A stretch of DNA of 64,000 bases from SZUA-229 sp041589455 (lineage in GTDB: Bacteria > Pseudomonadota > Gammaproteobacteria > SZUA-229): the NCBI GenBank assembly GCA_041589455.1, contig JBFHVQ010000005.1, forward strand, positions 1 through 64,000, written 5' to 3'. A program made the position numbers and the translations under genes. The notes beneath the pieces are model-generated. The model was not told the DNA's origin, made no database searches, and saw nothing but the letters and a program-made list of their open reading frames with translations. Below, piece after piece: positions 35,151 through 43,482 of the stretch. Numbering within the stretch: position 1 is the first letter of the stretch; each line of letters begins with the position of its first letter.

Positions 35151-36125
35151 ATGACAAGTAAAAGCAATTTTAGCATGCCAAAATTGTCAAAAGAACGTAA
35201 GGACCAGAAGCTTACGGCCACTCAGAAAACCAACAAGAAATCTAAAAGAAAAATCTTTTCAGACGCTAATTACCCCTACACTAAAAAAATGAAACGTACA
35301 GAATATGAGGAACTTAAAAAAGGACTACAAATTGAACTACTTAAAATGCAGAACTGGGTCAAAGACACTGGCGAGAAAATACTGATCATATTTGAAGGAC
35401 GTGATGCAGCCGGAAAAGGCGGCACCATCAAACGAATAATGGAACATTTAAACCCTCGTGGGGCCCGTGTTGTGGCACTTGAAAAACCCACCGATTACGA
35501 ACAAGGTCAATGGTATTTTCAGCGATATATAGAGCACCTACCAGGGGCTGGAGAAATTGTCCTGCTTGATCGATCTTGGTATAATCGAGCAGGCGTCGAA
35601 CGTGTCATGGGTTTCTGTAAACCAGGAGAGTATCTTGAGTTTATGCGTCAGGCTCCAGAACTGGAACGAATGCTAGTAAGAAGCGGAATTAAATTATTCA
35701 AACTATGGTTCTCAGTGAGCCGAAATGAACAATTTAGCCGTTTTCAATCAAGACAAGGAGCACCATTAAAACAATGGAAGCTCAGCCCGATAGACCTTGC
35801 CTCCCTCGACAAGTGGGAAGATTACACTGAAGCTAAAGAAGCAATGTTTTTCTATACCGATACCGCTGACGCACCCTGGACAGTGATAAAGTCAGATTGT
35901 AAAAAGCGTGCTCGCATCAACGCAATGCGTTTTATATTAGACTCACTTGACTACGCAGAAAAAGACACCTCAATTGTCAGACCAGCAGACCCACTCATTG
36001 TTGGCAGTGCAGACACCATTTATGAAGCAGGAGAACATAATCTGGAAAAAGCACCGATCATTAAAGACTTCCCAGATAATAACCTGATATCAGGTCGGCA
36101 CTCTAAGAAAAAAAGTAAGCCATAG
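35151..36125 (+). CDS. ppk2: Polyphosphate kinase 2 (PPK2)
   Basis: A 324-residue PPK2-family enzyme that uses polyphosphate to phosphorylate nucleotides. After a basic, probably disordered N-terminus of about 60 residues comes the P-loop FEGRDAAGKGG (residues 81-91). The lid motif region follows (EKPTDYEQGQWYFQRYIEHL), then the Walker B-type DRSWYNRAGVERVMGF and the FSRFQSR and KLSPIDLASLDKWEDY segments. The single-domain form of this length usually converts GDP or ADP to the triphosphate. GGAGA (35141 region) lies seven bases before the ATG. It is monocistronic, with AT-rich flanks. Confidence 0.92.
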   Translation: MTSKSNFSMPKLSKERKDQKLTATQKTNKKSKRKIFSDANYPYTKKMKRTEYEELKKGLQIELLKMQNWVKDTGEKILIIFEGRDAAGKGGTIKRIMEHLNPRGARVVALEKPTDYEQGQWYFQRYIEHLPGAGEIVLLDRSWYNRAGVERVMGFCKPGEYLEFMRQAPELERMLVRSGIKLFKLWFSVSRNEQFSRFQSRQGAPLKQWKLSPIDLASLDKWEDYTEAKEAMFFYTDTADAPWTVIKSDCKKRARINAMRFILDSLDYAEKDTSIVRPADPLIVGSADTIYEAGEHNLEKAPIIKDFPDNNLISGRHSKKKSKP

Positions 36126-36282
36126 GCATCTCAACAAACCTTATAAAACAGGAAGCCACAAAAAAGAAAGAGCCTTCCCGCTCAGTCATACATTTATCAA
36201 ATCAAGCCCCCCTATCCAGTTTTATAAAACTCAGTTACAATCACGATATTTATAACGCTTAATCTGAATCCGCGAACCATCT

Positions 36283-36702
36283 ATGAAGTACAACAGCAAA
36301 CTTAAAGTATTTTTAACCGTACTAGCACTATCACTTGTTTCAGCTTGTGGCGAACTGCCATATAACAATCTGGATAACAATGAACTCTCCACCATGCTTA
36401 ATAACAATGTGCCCATCTATGACATAAGACGCATTGACGAATGGAAGCAAACTGGTATCCTGGAAGGCAGCAATTTACTGACATTTGTCGATTCTAGCGG
36501 CAGAGTAAAACCTGACTTTATTCAACGCTTTACAGCTGCCGTTGGAAAGAATGACCCTGTTATACTGATTTGCCGAACCGGAAATCGCACCAGTCAATTA
36601 GCCCGTTATCTAGCCGAAAAAATGGGGTACACCCAGATCTATAATGTACGAAATGGCATAACACAATGGATAAGTGAAAAACGCCCTGTTAAAAAATTAT
36701 AA
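36283..36702 (+). CDS. Rhodanese-domain lipoprotein
   Basis: A 139-residue protein. The signal peptide ends in the lipobox LVSAC (Cys22). The rest is a single rhodanese domain: VPIYDIRRIDEWKQTGILEGS, then the active-site loop CRTGNRTS with Cys97, then GYTQIYNVRNGITQW. Rhodaneses carry persulfide sulfur or act as thiol-redox proteins. Anchoring in the envelope means it would act in the periplasm. The neighbours (PPK2, PAS kinase) give no pathway hint. Confidence 0.87.
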   Translation: MKYNSKLKVFLTVLALSLVSACGELPYNNLDNNELSTMLNNNVPIYDIRRIDEWKQTGILEGSNLLTFVDSSGRVKPDFIQRFTAAVGKNDPVILICRTGNRTSQLARYLAEKMGYTQIYNVRNGITQWISEKRPVKKL

Positions 36703-36851
36703 TTGTTGCTTACATATTCTTTAAAAGCCACCACGTCTTTATTAAAAACATTAATCACATAATAAATATTTAGAGAAAAAATTCCCTTTAAAAACCACGC
36801 ACTGAAACATACTATATGTAGTTTTAAATACCCATACACTCTAACAGCTTT

Positions 36852-38417
36852 TTACTTAAGCAAATCTTGAATTAACAATAACAGATCAGAAGGCTTAACT
36901 GGTTTGTGCACAAATGAAACACCAAGCTCATTCGCAAGATCAGGATTAACCAAATCACTATAACCCGTGGTTAAAATGATTTTTTGACCTGGCTTGACTG
37001 CCAGCATTTTTTCTATGAGTTCCGTTCCTGTCATTAACGGCATAGTCTGGTCAGTTATCACAACATCTATATCTTCAGACGACACTTTATAGCTTTCAAG
37101 TGCCTCAACACTTGAGGTATAGCTCATACATGAATAACCATTCATATTCAGAATTTCAGATAACATTTCAGCAATAAGATTTTCATCATCGACTACCATT
37201 ACTGTAGAATTATGGGTTACCTCAGGCTGTCCTTCTGCACTTATATCCTGATTCATATCAAGTAACCTATGATTAGACGGTGGAAATAATAAGCTTAATA
37301 CAGTTCCTGCATTAGGTTCAGTATTTAATAGTATATGCCCATTACAGTCTTCCATAATTCGTTTAACCATTGAAAGGCCTAGCCCTGTACCGTCACCAAC
37401 ATTTTTTGTTGTGAAAAATGGTTCAAATATTTTACTTTGCACTGATTCATCCATGCCAATACCATTATCCTCAATGGAAATGGAAACCCAGCTTCCTGGA
37501 ACTTTCTTAAAACAGCACCTACACTCATCAAGCACATCACTAACCTGATCAACTGAGATCGTAATATAACCTTTATCAATTATTGCATCCCTTGAATTAA
37601 TACAAAGATTTAATATGAGTTGCTGCAACCTAACAGGATCTATTTGAATTTGAGCCTGATTATTCTTTTTTTCAAAACAAAGCTCTATATTACTAGGTAA
37701 TGTTGCCTGCAATAAATCAACTGTTTCATTTAAGTTTGCCTCAACAAATAAGTTAACAGGCTTGTTTTCGCCATTACGACTAAAGACCATCAGCTGTGAA
37801 ATTAGTGATCTAGCTCGCTCAGCAGCAATACGAATATTTTCTATATTCTTAAGCGATATCTCCCCCTGATTAGCATCATGCTCGGAAATCGACAATTCTG
37901 CATAACCTGTGATAATACTAAGAATATTGTTAAAGTCATGGGCAATACCACCAGTAAGTTCACCTAGTGCCTGTATCTTCTGTGATTGCGCAAGCTCCCT
38001 TTGCATTCTGACTGACTCTTCTTCAGCGAGTTTTCGCTCAGATATATCTCGAGCAACTGCAATGATCATATCGCCCACTTCAATATCTACACGCTTCATA
38101 TCAAGCTCTATCCAGCGCCTATCACCATCAGGTGGAGATATAAAGGTCTCAAATTGCGCGCTTTCTCCATTAAGCGCACGAGAAAAAGCGGAAGTAAATT
38201 GCAAAACATCTCCACTCTCACCTAATAACTCGGTAATCGGAGTACGCTGTTTATGCTCAGTGAGCCCCTCTTCTGAACGACCTAACCAGCTTTGCATTGT
38301 CTTATTGCAAATAAGAAACTTCATTTCATCACATAAAACAAAGATGGCATCATTTGCACTGTCAAAGAAAGCTCTTAACAGGTCGTAATAAAACTGTGCG
38401 TCATTACTATCTGGCAT
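36852..38417 (-). CDS. Soluble PAS histidine kinase with C-terminal receiver
   Basis: A 521-residue cytosolic hybrid kinase with no membrane span. A PAS domain (AFFDSANDAIFVLCDEMKF... MQSWLGRSEEGL) covers residues about 10-130. HisKA has the phospho-His in GGIAHDFNNILSIITGY, a form typical of the HDFNN group. The ATPase domain has NLCINSRDAI, DNGIGMDESV and GTGLGLSMVKRI. The receiver (about 400-520) has VVDDENLI, VITDQTMPLMTG with the acceptor Asp, and a C-terminal FVHKPVKP Lys. No cognate regulator is adjacent. Upstream on the same strand is a lone periplasmic sensor protein, separated by a terminator. Confidence 0.9.
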   Translation of the reverse strand: MPDSNDAQFYYDLLRAFFDSANDAIFVLCDEMKFLICNKTMQSWLGRSEEGLTEHKQRTPITELLGESGDVLQFTSAFSRALNGESAQFETFISPPDGDRRWIELDMKRVDIEVGDMIIAVARDISERKLAEEESVRMQRELAQSQKIQALGELTGGIAHDFNNILSIITGYAELSISEHDANQGEISLKNIENIRIAAERARSLISQLMVFSRNGENKPVNLFVEANLNETVDLLQATLPSNIELCFEKKNNQAQIQIDPVRLQQLILNLCINSRDAIIDKGYITISVDQVSDVLDECRCCFKKVPGSWVSISIEDNGIGMDESVQSKIFEPFFTTKNVGDGTGLGLSMVKRIMEDCNGHILLNTEPNAGTVLSLLFPPSNHRLLDMNQDISAEGQPEVTHNSTVMVVDDENLIAEMLSEILNMNGYSCMSYTSSVEALESYKVSSEDIDVVITDQTMPLMTGTELIEKMLAVKPGQKIILTTGYSDLVNPDLANELGVSFVHKPVKPSDLLLLIQDLLK

Positions 38418-38864
38418 CTTGACCCAAAAAAATAGGAGAGTTTTAATATTAGCATATTTTCATATTTTTTATGTAACAGGTAACACATCAAGATTCGTGA
38501 GATAAATAGAGAAGAATATCAGTCAGCATAAAAAATGACGAGATAACACTTGCTTGTAATCCATTCTGAAACTATTTACATAATGAAATAAATATTACTC
38601 ATAAAAGAGTGTGTAATAATCTAACTGGTATAAATATATTAAGCTTCTATCTTTCTTATTCTTGAATAGATACACAACTGTCATATGTTATATTCTTACA
38701 ATCAAACACCAAGCTTTATACTACTTGATGCAGATAAAAATTAACGCGCATCGTTTTACGATTAGCCAATCATCAACTGAACCAGTATGATATTCACAAC
38801 CCTGATACTACAGTAAAAACGCAAGCACTTGCCTGCATTTTTACTGGATTATTCTACTAAAATG
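38418..38864. other. Intergenic region upstream of the PAS kinase
   Basis: About 450 AT-rich bases. It holds the terminator of the upstream gene at 38811-38846 and presumably the kinase promoter. No coding frame is convincing. Confidence 0.45.
38811..38846 (-). terminator. Intrinsic terminator of the periplasmic sensor-domain gene
   Basis: CAGTAAAAACGCA (38811-38823) and TGCATTTTTACTG (38834-38846) pair with one mismatch, and GCAAG/CTTGC forms the inner stem. On the minus strand the stem is followed by a T-run. It lies 19 bp after the stop at 38865. Confidence 0.65.
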
Positions 38865-39467
38865 TTATTGATAGTTTAAAAGATTTACACCAATTGTAAT
38901 TGCGCCAATAACCTGATTCCTGGAATGATCTGATATAGCAACACTGAGTTGCACCTGAACCTCCTGAGATGACTCATCGATAACAATTTCCCCTATATGA
39001 ATTGCATCCTTACCGAGTGGATAGGTTTTAAGCCACTTATCCTCATCTCCCTGCCAATAATCAGAAGTAACATCACTCTGAGCCACATTGAGTCCCTTGT
39101 TATCCATAACAAAGATTTCAGTATACAGTCCAGCAGATGCCTCTTTAAAGTTATGCAGGTATCGAGATACCGTATGGGAGAGGGTAGCATCAATCAGGGG
39201 TCTATTCTCTGATTTGGATTCTTTTCGCCATTGATTGTCCAGTTTCTTTATATCTGCCTGGCTAAGCGTCTTATTTTTCCTGTTCTGCTCTTCAATTGCT
39301 GTGATTAGTGCAGAATTATTAAGTAGAGGATTCAGTTCATCATTGATCATGTTTTTCAGCACTCGATAATAGCCATCTCGTACAGCTTTATCATAAATAG
39401 CACCGGCATGTGCAACTTGCGAGAAAAATAATGGTAATGAAAACAATATGATAAATAAACGGCTCAT
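38865..39467 (-). CDS. Stand-alone periplasmic PDC/Cache-like sensor domain protein
   Basis: A 200-residue protein. The signal peptide (LFIILFSLPLFFSQVAHAG) has a cleavable AHA-G site. The mature part has long helices (YRVLKNMINDELNPLL, NRPLIDATLSHTVSRYLHN) followed by IFVMDNKGLNVAQSDVTSDYWQGDEDKW and VVI/VGAITIGVN strands. These are the features of PDC/Cache ligand-binding domains normally fused to chemoreceptors or kinases. Here there is no membrane anchor or output domain, so it probably works as a free periplasmic binding protein. AGGAG sits seven bases before the ATG. A PAS kinase lies downstream on the same strand but beyond a terminator. Confidence 0.7.
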   Translation of the reverse strand: MSRLFIILFSLPLFFSQVAHAGAIYDKAVRDGYYRVLKNMINDELNPLLNNSALITAIEEQNRKNKTLSQADIKKLDNQWRKESKSENRPLIDATLSHTVSRYLHNFKEASAGLYTEIFVMDNKGLNVAQSDVTSDYWQGDEDKWLKTYPLGKDAIHIGEIVIDESSQEVQVQLSVAISDHSRNQVIGAITIGVNLLNYQ

Positions 39468-40133
39468 TGCTATCTCCTTGAACGGATTAATTAAATTCCA
39501 TGCATTTTGATATTTAGCTTTACTTCATTTATCGCGATTTATTCAGATGAGTATATAATTTATGGAAGGAAACTATACCTATAGACATAGGGTGTTTTTA
39601 TGTCAAAGCCGATTATCGGAAACATATTTACACATATGACACAAATTTTTAGCCCATATAGCTACACTTGCTCAGTTATGATTATTTAATATGTAGTGAA
39701 ATCATGAATAACATAACTGATATCTATGAATAGTATCTACAAATTATTTAGTACATGCTCCAGAATATATGTTTTCTAGCGATAGGCACCCAAGACTAAA
39801 TCCGCCGATGGAGAATCTAAAACACAGATATTACTCCTGGCAACATTTTTACATGCCGCTCTACAATCTGATAATCACTATTATGACAACACTAACAGAT
39901 TTGGCTAATACAATGCCTTATGGCGAAAAAGAAAGCTGTATTCACAAGTTTTTTAACACTTCCCTTTACATGTAAGCACATGGCTAAAATTACGATCTTT
40001 TCTTAAGCGATCATAATAAACATTGTATAAATTCGATTTATCTTAGCCCCGCCAACACCTTGCAAACCCACTCTTTGATTGAGCGATAACCCAAATATTC
40101 CTGTAAGACCTCACTAGGAAATAATGTTTTGCA
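39468..40133. other. Intergenic region
   Basis: About 660 AT-rich bases. A 68-codon frame at 39769-39975 has no ribosome binding site and random-looking composition, so I do not call it. A weak hairpin with ATTCCT/AGGAAAT arms near 40096-40122 may be the end of the 40134 gene transcript. Confidence 0.4.
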
Positions 40134-40661
40134 TCATTTTTTCACGCTATCTTTAAATCCAATTAATGGCGCATATTTGACTCGAACATTTTTTATCCAC
40201 ATTTCAAGTTGGATTTTATTTTTTCTTTTTTTATCATCCCAGCTATAAGTTTTAATATCTAGAAATCTCATAGTATCATCTTTATACGAAACTGAAGGAC
40301 TACCTAACCTTGCAGTGTATAGTTTTTTAAATTCACTAAATAACTTTTCTTTATCTTCATCACTCCTTAATGGTTCCCCATCATATTCTTCTGAATTCAT
40401 CCAAATCTCTTTTAAACTACTATTTTCACTGTAATTACCAGTAAACCAGTATCTAACTTTCATCACCTGATTAAACATAATATAATCAGCCTTAACAGCA
40501 CAACTGACTTCACACTTCAAAGACTTTTTTTCCAGTTCATTTTTGTTATCATTCATTAATGAATCAGCAGTCATACCCCACTCAGAAAACAAAACTCCTG
40601 CATTAACCATTACTGGCGAACTAAAGAAAAACATTACTAACAAAACATATCGCGAATTCAC
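40134..40661 (-). CDS. Exported protein of unknown function
   Basis: A 175-residue protein with a signal peptide (YVLLVMFFFSSPVMVNAG, cleavage after VNA). The mature part has two close Cys (KCEVSCAV) and is rich in Lys, Asp and Trp. I do not recognise a family. It is preceded by five tandem copies of a 9-bp unit starting 23 bp before its ATG, in the probable promoter or leader. The surrounding DNA is very AT-rich, and the gene has neighbours only at a distance. It may be strain-specific. Confidence 0.6.
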   Translation of the reverse strand: MNSRYVLLVMFFFSSPVMVNAGVLFSEWGMTADSLMNDNKNELEKKSLKCEVSCAVKADYIMFNQVMKVRYWFTGNYSENSSLKEIWMNSEEYDGEPLRSDEDKEKLFSEFKKLYTARLGSPSVSYKDDTMRFLDIKTYSWDDKKRKNKIQLEMWIKNVRVKYAPLIGFKDSVKK

Positions 40662-40683
40662 AAAATAAACCTAACTAATCTCT

Positions 40684-40728
40684 CAATTAAAACAATTAAA
40701 ACAATTAAAACAATTAAAACAATTAAAA
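40684..40728. repeat. Five tandem copies of a 9-bp unit
   Basis: CAATTAAAA is repeated exactly at 40684, 40693, 40702, 40711 and 40720, followed by a partial CAAA. It lies just upstream of the exported protein gene at 40661, where copy-number change could alter promoter spacing. Confidence 0.95.
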
Positions 40729-40732
40729 CAAA

Positions 40733-41671
40733 GAATATATTATTTTAAAACTTCTGATTTAACTATTAAACAATCTCATATTTCTTCATAACCACATGTT
40801 ATATCCAAGCAATTTTTTTAACCTAAAAATTCACTTCTTTTTTTGTAAATATAATCTAAATATATCACCTGAATGACCAAGAAAATCAATATCAGAAATT
40901 GAACCGGCTATAAATTAATCTTGCCTGTCCGCTGCTAAAAAAGGTAAGTCCATTTGGCTATAAATTAAAGCATTCTTATAATATCACTGATAATATTCTT
41001 CATCTACTAGTCATATCACTAGTGCAACACAAAGTCATTATATGCCAAAAATAAACCACCAATACAACTGTGTTCCCTGCACTGCCATGACAAACGCATG
41101 TTCTATCCTCTTAAATGACTGCAATCTTAATCATCATTTCTAGCATCTTATCCAGATAACTTTGATATTTCGCTATCAGTAAAATAATTCGGCTGTATTC
41201 ATCGTCTTATACGATGAATTCATAGTGAACTGGGTCCAGCATTTTTACCCATCAACTCAATCTTTCATACACACGGGTAGACAAACAGCTGTTCTGGTGC
41301 CTTGCTGGAAAGCTAGGCTAGATCTATGCTGAAATACTCAATCAAGAGCCCCTGTGAAGCTCGACTTACTGTATTATCAACTATATACCATGTCATATAA
41401 ACATTACGGCGAGTTTTTCCCAGTGAAATAAATGTTGCTTACCATTGGTGATTTTGAGGATAATATAGATCTTTAATGAGCGACAAACTTTAAAGACATC
41501 AGTCGCTAGACTAGATTAATACCCTTGTCTTTCTCTGCCACTTTACTGTTTGTCTGCTTTTGTTGTTCTTAGTGCCCAGCCATGAGCTATTTATGAAACA
41601 ACATTGCGCACTATGAAACACAACAGGGCAATATACATTATATACTTATAATTCAAACACTTGGGTGAACC
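40733..41671. other. Long intergenic region
   Basis: About 940 bases without a supported gene. It contains a perfect inverted repeat ATTCATCGT/ACGATGAAT (41197-41219) and two copies of GGCTATAAATTAA, 50 bp apart (40906-40918 and 40956-40968). Base composition is less AT-rich between about 41200 and 41400. On the minus strand a frame there is interrupted by stops and is not significant. Confidence 0.45.
41197..41219. repeat. Perfect 9-bp inverted repeat
   Basis: ATTCATCGT (41197-41205) and ACGATGAAT (41211-41219) around CTTAT. No gene start is close on either side, so its role is unclear. Confidence 0.6.
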
Positions 41672-42151
41672 ATGAAACAAGTCAACGTATTATTCATCTG
41701 CATGGGCAATATCTGTCGCTCACCTACTGCCGAAGGTGTATTCCGCCATACTGTCAATGAAGCCGGGCTTAACGAGAAAATTCATATTGATTCTGCAGGC
41801 ACCCACGCATATCACGTAGGGCAGGAACCTGACAAAAGAGCGCAGGCCGCAGCACTTCAACGAGGCATAGACCTCAGCAATCAGCGCGCTCGTAAAGTAG
41901 AAGAACAAGATTTTGAGCAATTTGATTATATAATCGCAATGGACCACAGTAATCACAGCGATCTGATTCATATAGCGAAAGACAAGGCAAAAAATCTGCA
42001 TATGTTTTTAAATTTTGCTGACAAATTCAGCGAAGAAGAAGTACCTGATCCTTATTATGGTGGAGAACAGGGCTTCAAACATGTTCTAGATCTAGTGGAA
42101 GATGCATCTAATGGCTTATTGCAACATATCCGTGAAAACCATTCTATTTAA
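41672..42151 (+). CDS. Low-molecular-weight protein-tyrosine phosphatase
   Basis: A 159-residue cytosolic phosphatase. The P-loop CMGNICRSPTAEGVF has nucleophile C10 and R16 (CX5R). The general acid Asp is in VPDPYYGG near residue 123. The length and IDSAGTHAYHVGQEPDKRAQ segment match the family. Such enzymes can act on tyrosine kinases of capsule synthesis, on arsenate or on small phosphates. There is no polysaccharide or arsenic gene nearby, so the substrate is open. It is a single gene, followed by a hairpin. Confidence 0.93.
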   Translation: MKQVNVLFICMGNICRSPTAEGVFRHTVNEAGLNEKIHIDSAGTHAYHVGQEPDKRAQAAALQRGIDLSNQRARKVEEQDFEQFDYIIAMDHSNHSDLIHIAKDKAKNLHMFLNFADKFSEEEVPDPYYGGEQGFKHVLDLVEDASNGLLQHIRENHSI

Positions 42152-42226
42152 ATCTGACTTGTAGATATATCATTCCGATTATCTGCTTCTCAATACTTAA
42201 TAGCGCTCACCTTAAAACAGCTTTAC

Positions 42227-42254
42227 ATAATGGCAGCAATTAAGTTGCCATTAT
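42227..42254. terminator. Hairpin between the phosphatase and the Sel1 gene
   Basis: Perfect arms ATAATGGCA (42227-42235) and TGCCATTAT (42246-42254) between convergent genes. Confidence 0.5.
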
Positions 42255-42287
42255 TATCAATAAAAAAGATATTGAGTGTTTCGCCAC

Positions 42288-43040
42288 CTATATTCCTTCA
42301 GCCCATTTCTGCTGCTCCTCAAGCATTTGTGCTTCCTGCTGTAACTTACGCATCGCTTCTTCATAGCGCCTGTGTTTAGCCTCTTTACTTAATCGTTCAT
42401 CTATCTTTTTAGTATCAGGGACTATCAACTTTTCTTGCTTCTTACTACTTTTCACCGTTTTTTTATCAGGTTCAGACTGACTCTTAACTTTATTTCTTTT
42501 AGCATCACTTTCCTGATTATTTTTTTCGATTTTGCGTTGGATAGCATCAATTTCGGAATCAACTTCAGTATGACCTAAAGAACTTGCCTGCGACAGTAGG
42601 GCCAATGCTTTAACCAGGTCCGTTTTAACATGCACTCCATTATGACGCATCTGTCCTAACAGTATTAATGCATTTGCATCCGCCAGACTCGCCTGTTCCT
42701 GAAGCTTATCAAACCACTGTCCGTGTTTCTTCTGATCAAATCCGGATTGAATAATTTCAAGATAGATTAATCGGTTAATAGCAGGCACATATTCCTTTTT
42801 AGCCGCTTTCTCATACCATATCTTTGCCTGCTCTACACTTGCTGGAACCGAGACACCAAACTCATAAAGTGTACCCAGTTTATACTGAGCTAGCACATTT
42901 CCACGATCAGCCAATTTTTGTTGAAACTGAAAAATACGACTGCCAAAGTTTCCAAGCTCAACAGCTTGCAAGTGACTAGACAGAAACAGAAAACCGGTGA
43001 TGACAGAGATCATTATTGGTGCGCGAGTATAAAAAACCAT
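42288..43040 (-). CDS. Exported Sel1-like repeat protein
   Basis: A 250-residue protein. A hydrophobic N-terminus (IMISVITGFLFLSSHLQA) is a likely signal peptide. Residues about 45-80 (GNVLAQYKLGTLYEFGVSVP then VEQAKIWYEKAAKKEYVPA) and about 122-160 (ADANALILLGQMRHNGVHVK, LVKALALLSQASSLGH) are Sel1-type helical repeats. The C-terminal 80 residues are Lys/Gln/Glu-rich coiled coil, ending in LQQEAQMLEEQQKWAEGI. Sel1 repeats mediate protein contacts in the periplasm. An internal ATG at 43013 is a possible alternative start. The function is unknown. Confidence 0.72.
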   Translation of the reverse strand: MVFYTRAPIMISVITGFLFLSSHLQAVELGNFGSRIFQFQQKLADRGNVLAQYKLGTLYEFGVSVPASVEQAKIWYEKAAKKEYVPAINRLIYLEIIQSGFDQKKHGQWFDKLQEQASLADANALILLGQMRHNGVHVKTDLVKALALLSQASSLGHTEVDSEIDAIQRKIEKNNQESDAKRNKVKSQSEPDKKTVKSSKKQEKLIVPDTKKIDERLSKEAKHRRYEEAMRKLQQEAQMLEEQQKWAEGI

Positions 43041-43482
43041 TTAAATAACACTTCCATTATTGTTTTAATTTATAATTATTATTAGTGTGTCTTAGCATAA
43101 AACTAATCTGTGACTAGCATTAAACCCTCAGCAGATAAAAACACATGTAACCTAAACACGAGAACATAATCAAATCCACTTAAACATCACTACAACATAT
43201 AATCAGCGATATAAAAGTAACCACTTCATTTCATTTAAACATACTCTGTCCACAATGCTAAATAATTCTTTCACGAAACTCATAACAACTGCAATATACA
43301 GCTAAATTTTTTATCGACAAAGGAATTTTTCTAAACCAAGCGAGCATATTCACTCTTTTAACCTGATTGAATAGCCTCTTCACTATATCCTCACTAATTA
43401 CTCAGATCTTTAGCTCAACAAATAAAAAAGCCCCAGGCTTTACGCACTGGGGCTTCTATCAACAACTTATCAAGCATCACCT
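43041..43482. other. Intergenic region downstream of rne
   Basis: About 440 AT-rich bases with no convincing frame. It contains the rne terminator (43428-43455) at its right end and the promoter region of the Sel1 gene at its left end. Confidence 0.45.
43428..43455 (-). terminator. Intrinsic terminator of rne
   Basis: AAGCCCCAG (43428-43436) and CTGGGGCTT (43447-43455) are perfectly paired, and A-run 43424-43429 reads as a T-run on the minus strand. Confidence 0.9.

Noticed and set aside
39769..39975. 68-codon plus-strand frame
   Set aside because: No ribosome binding site, no recognisable domain and composition typical of AT-rich noncoding DNA.
41111..41317. Minus-strand frame that reads through 69 codons with two stops (MLDPVHYEFIV, then DDEYSRIILLIAKYQSYL)
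   Set aside because: Two stops in 69 codons are no fewer than expected by chance here, and no family was recognised. Not called as a pseudogene.
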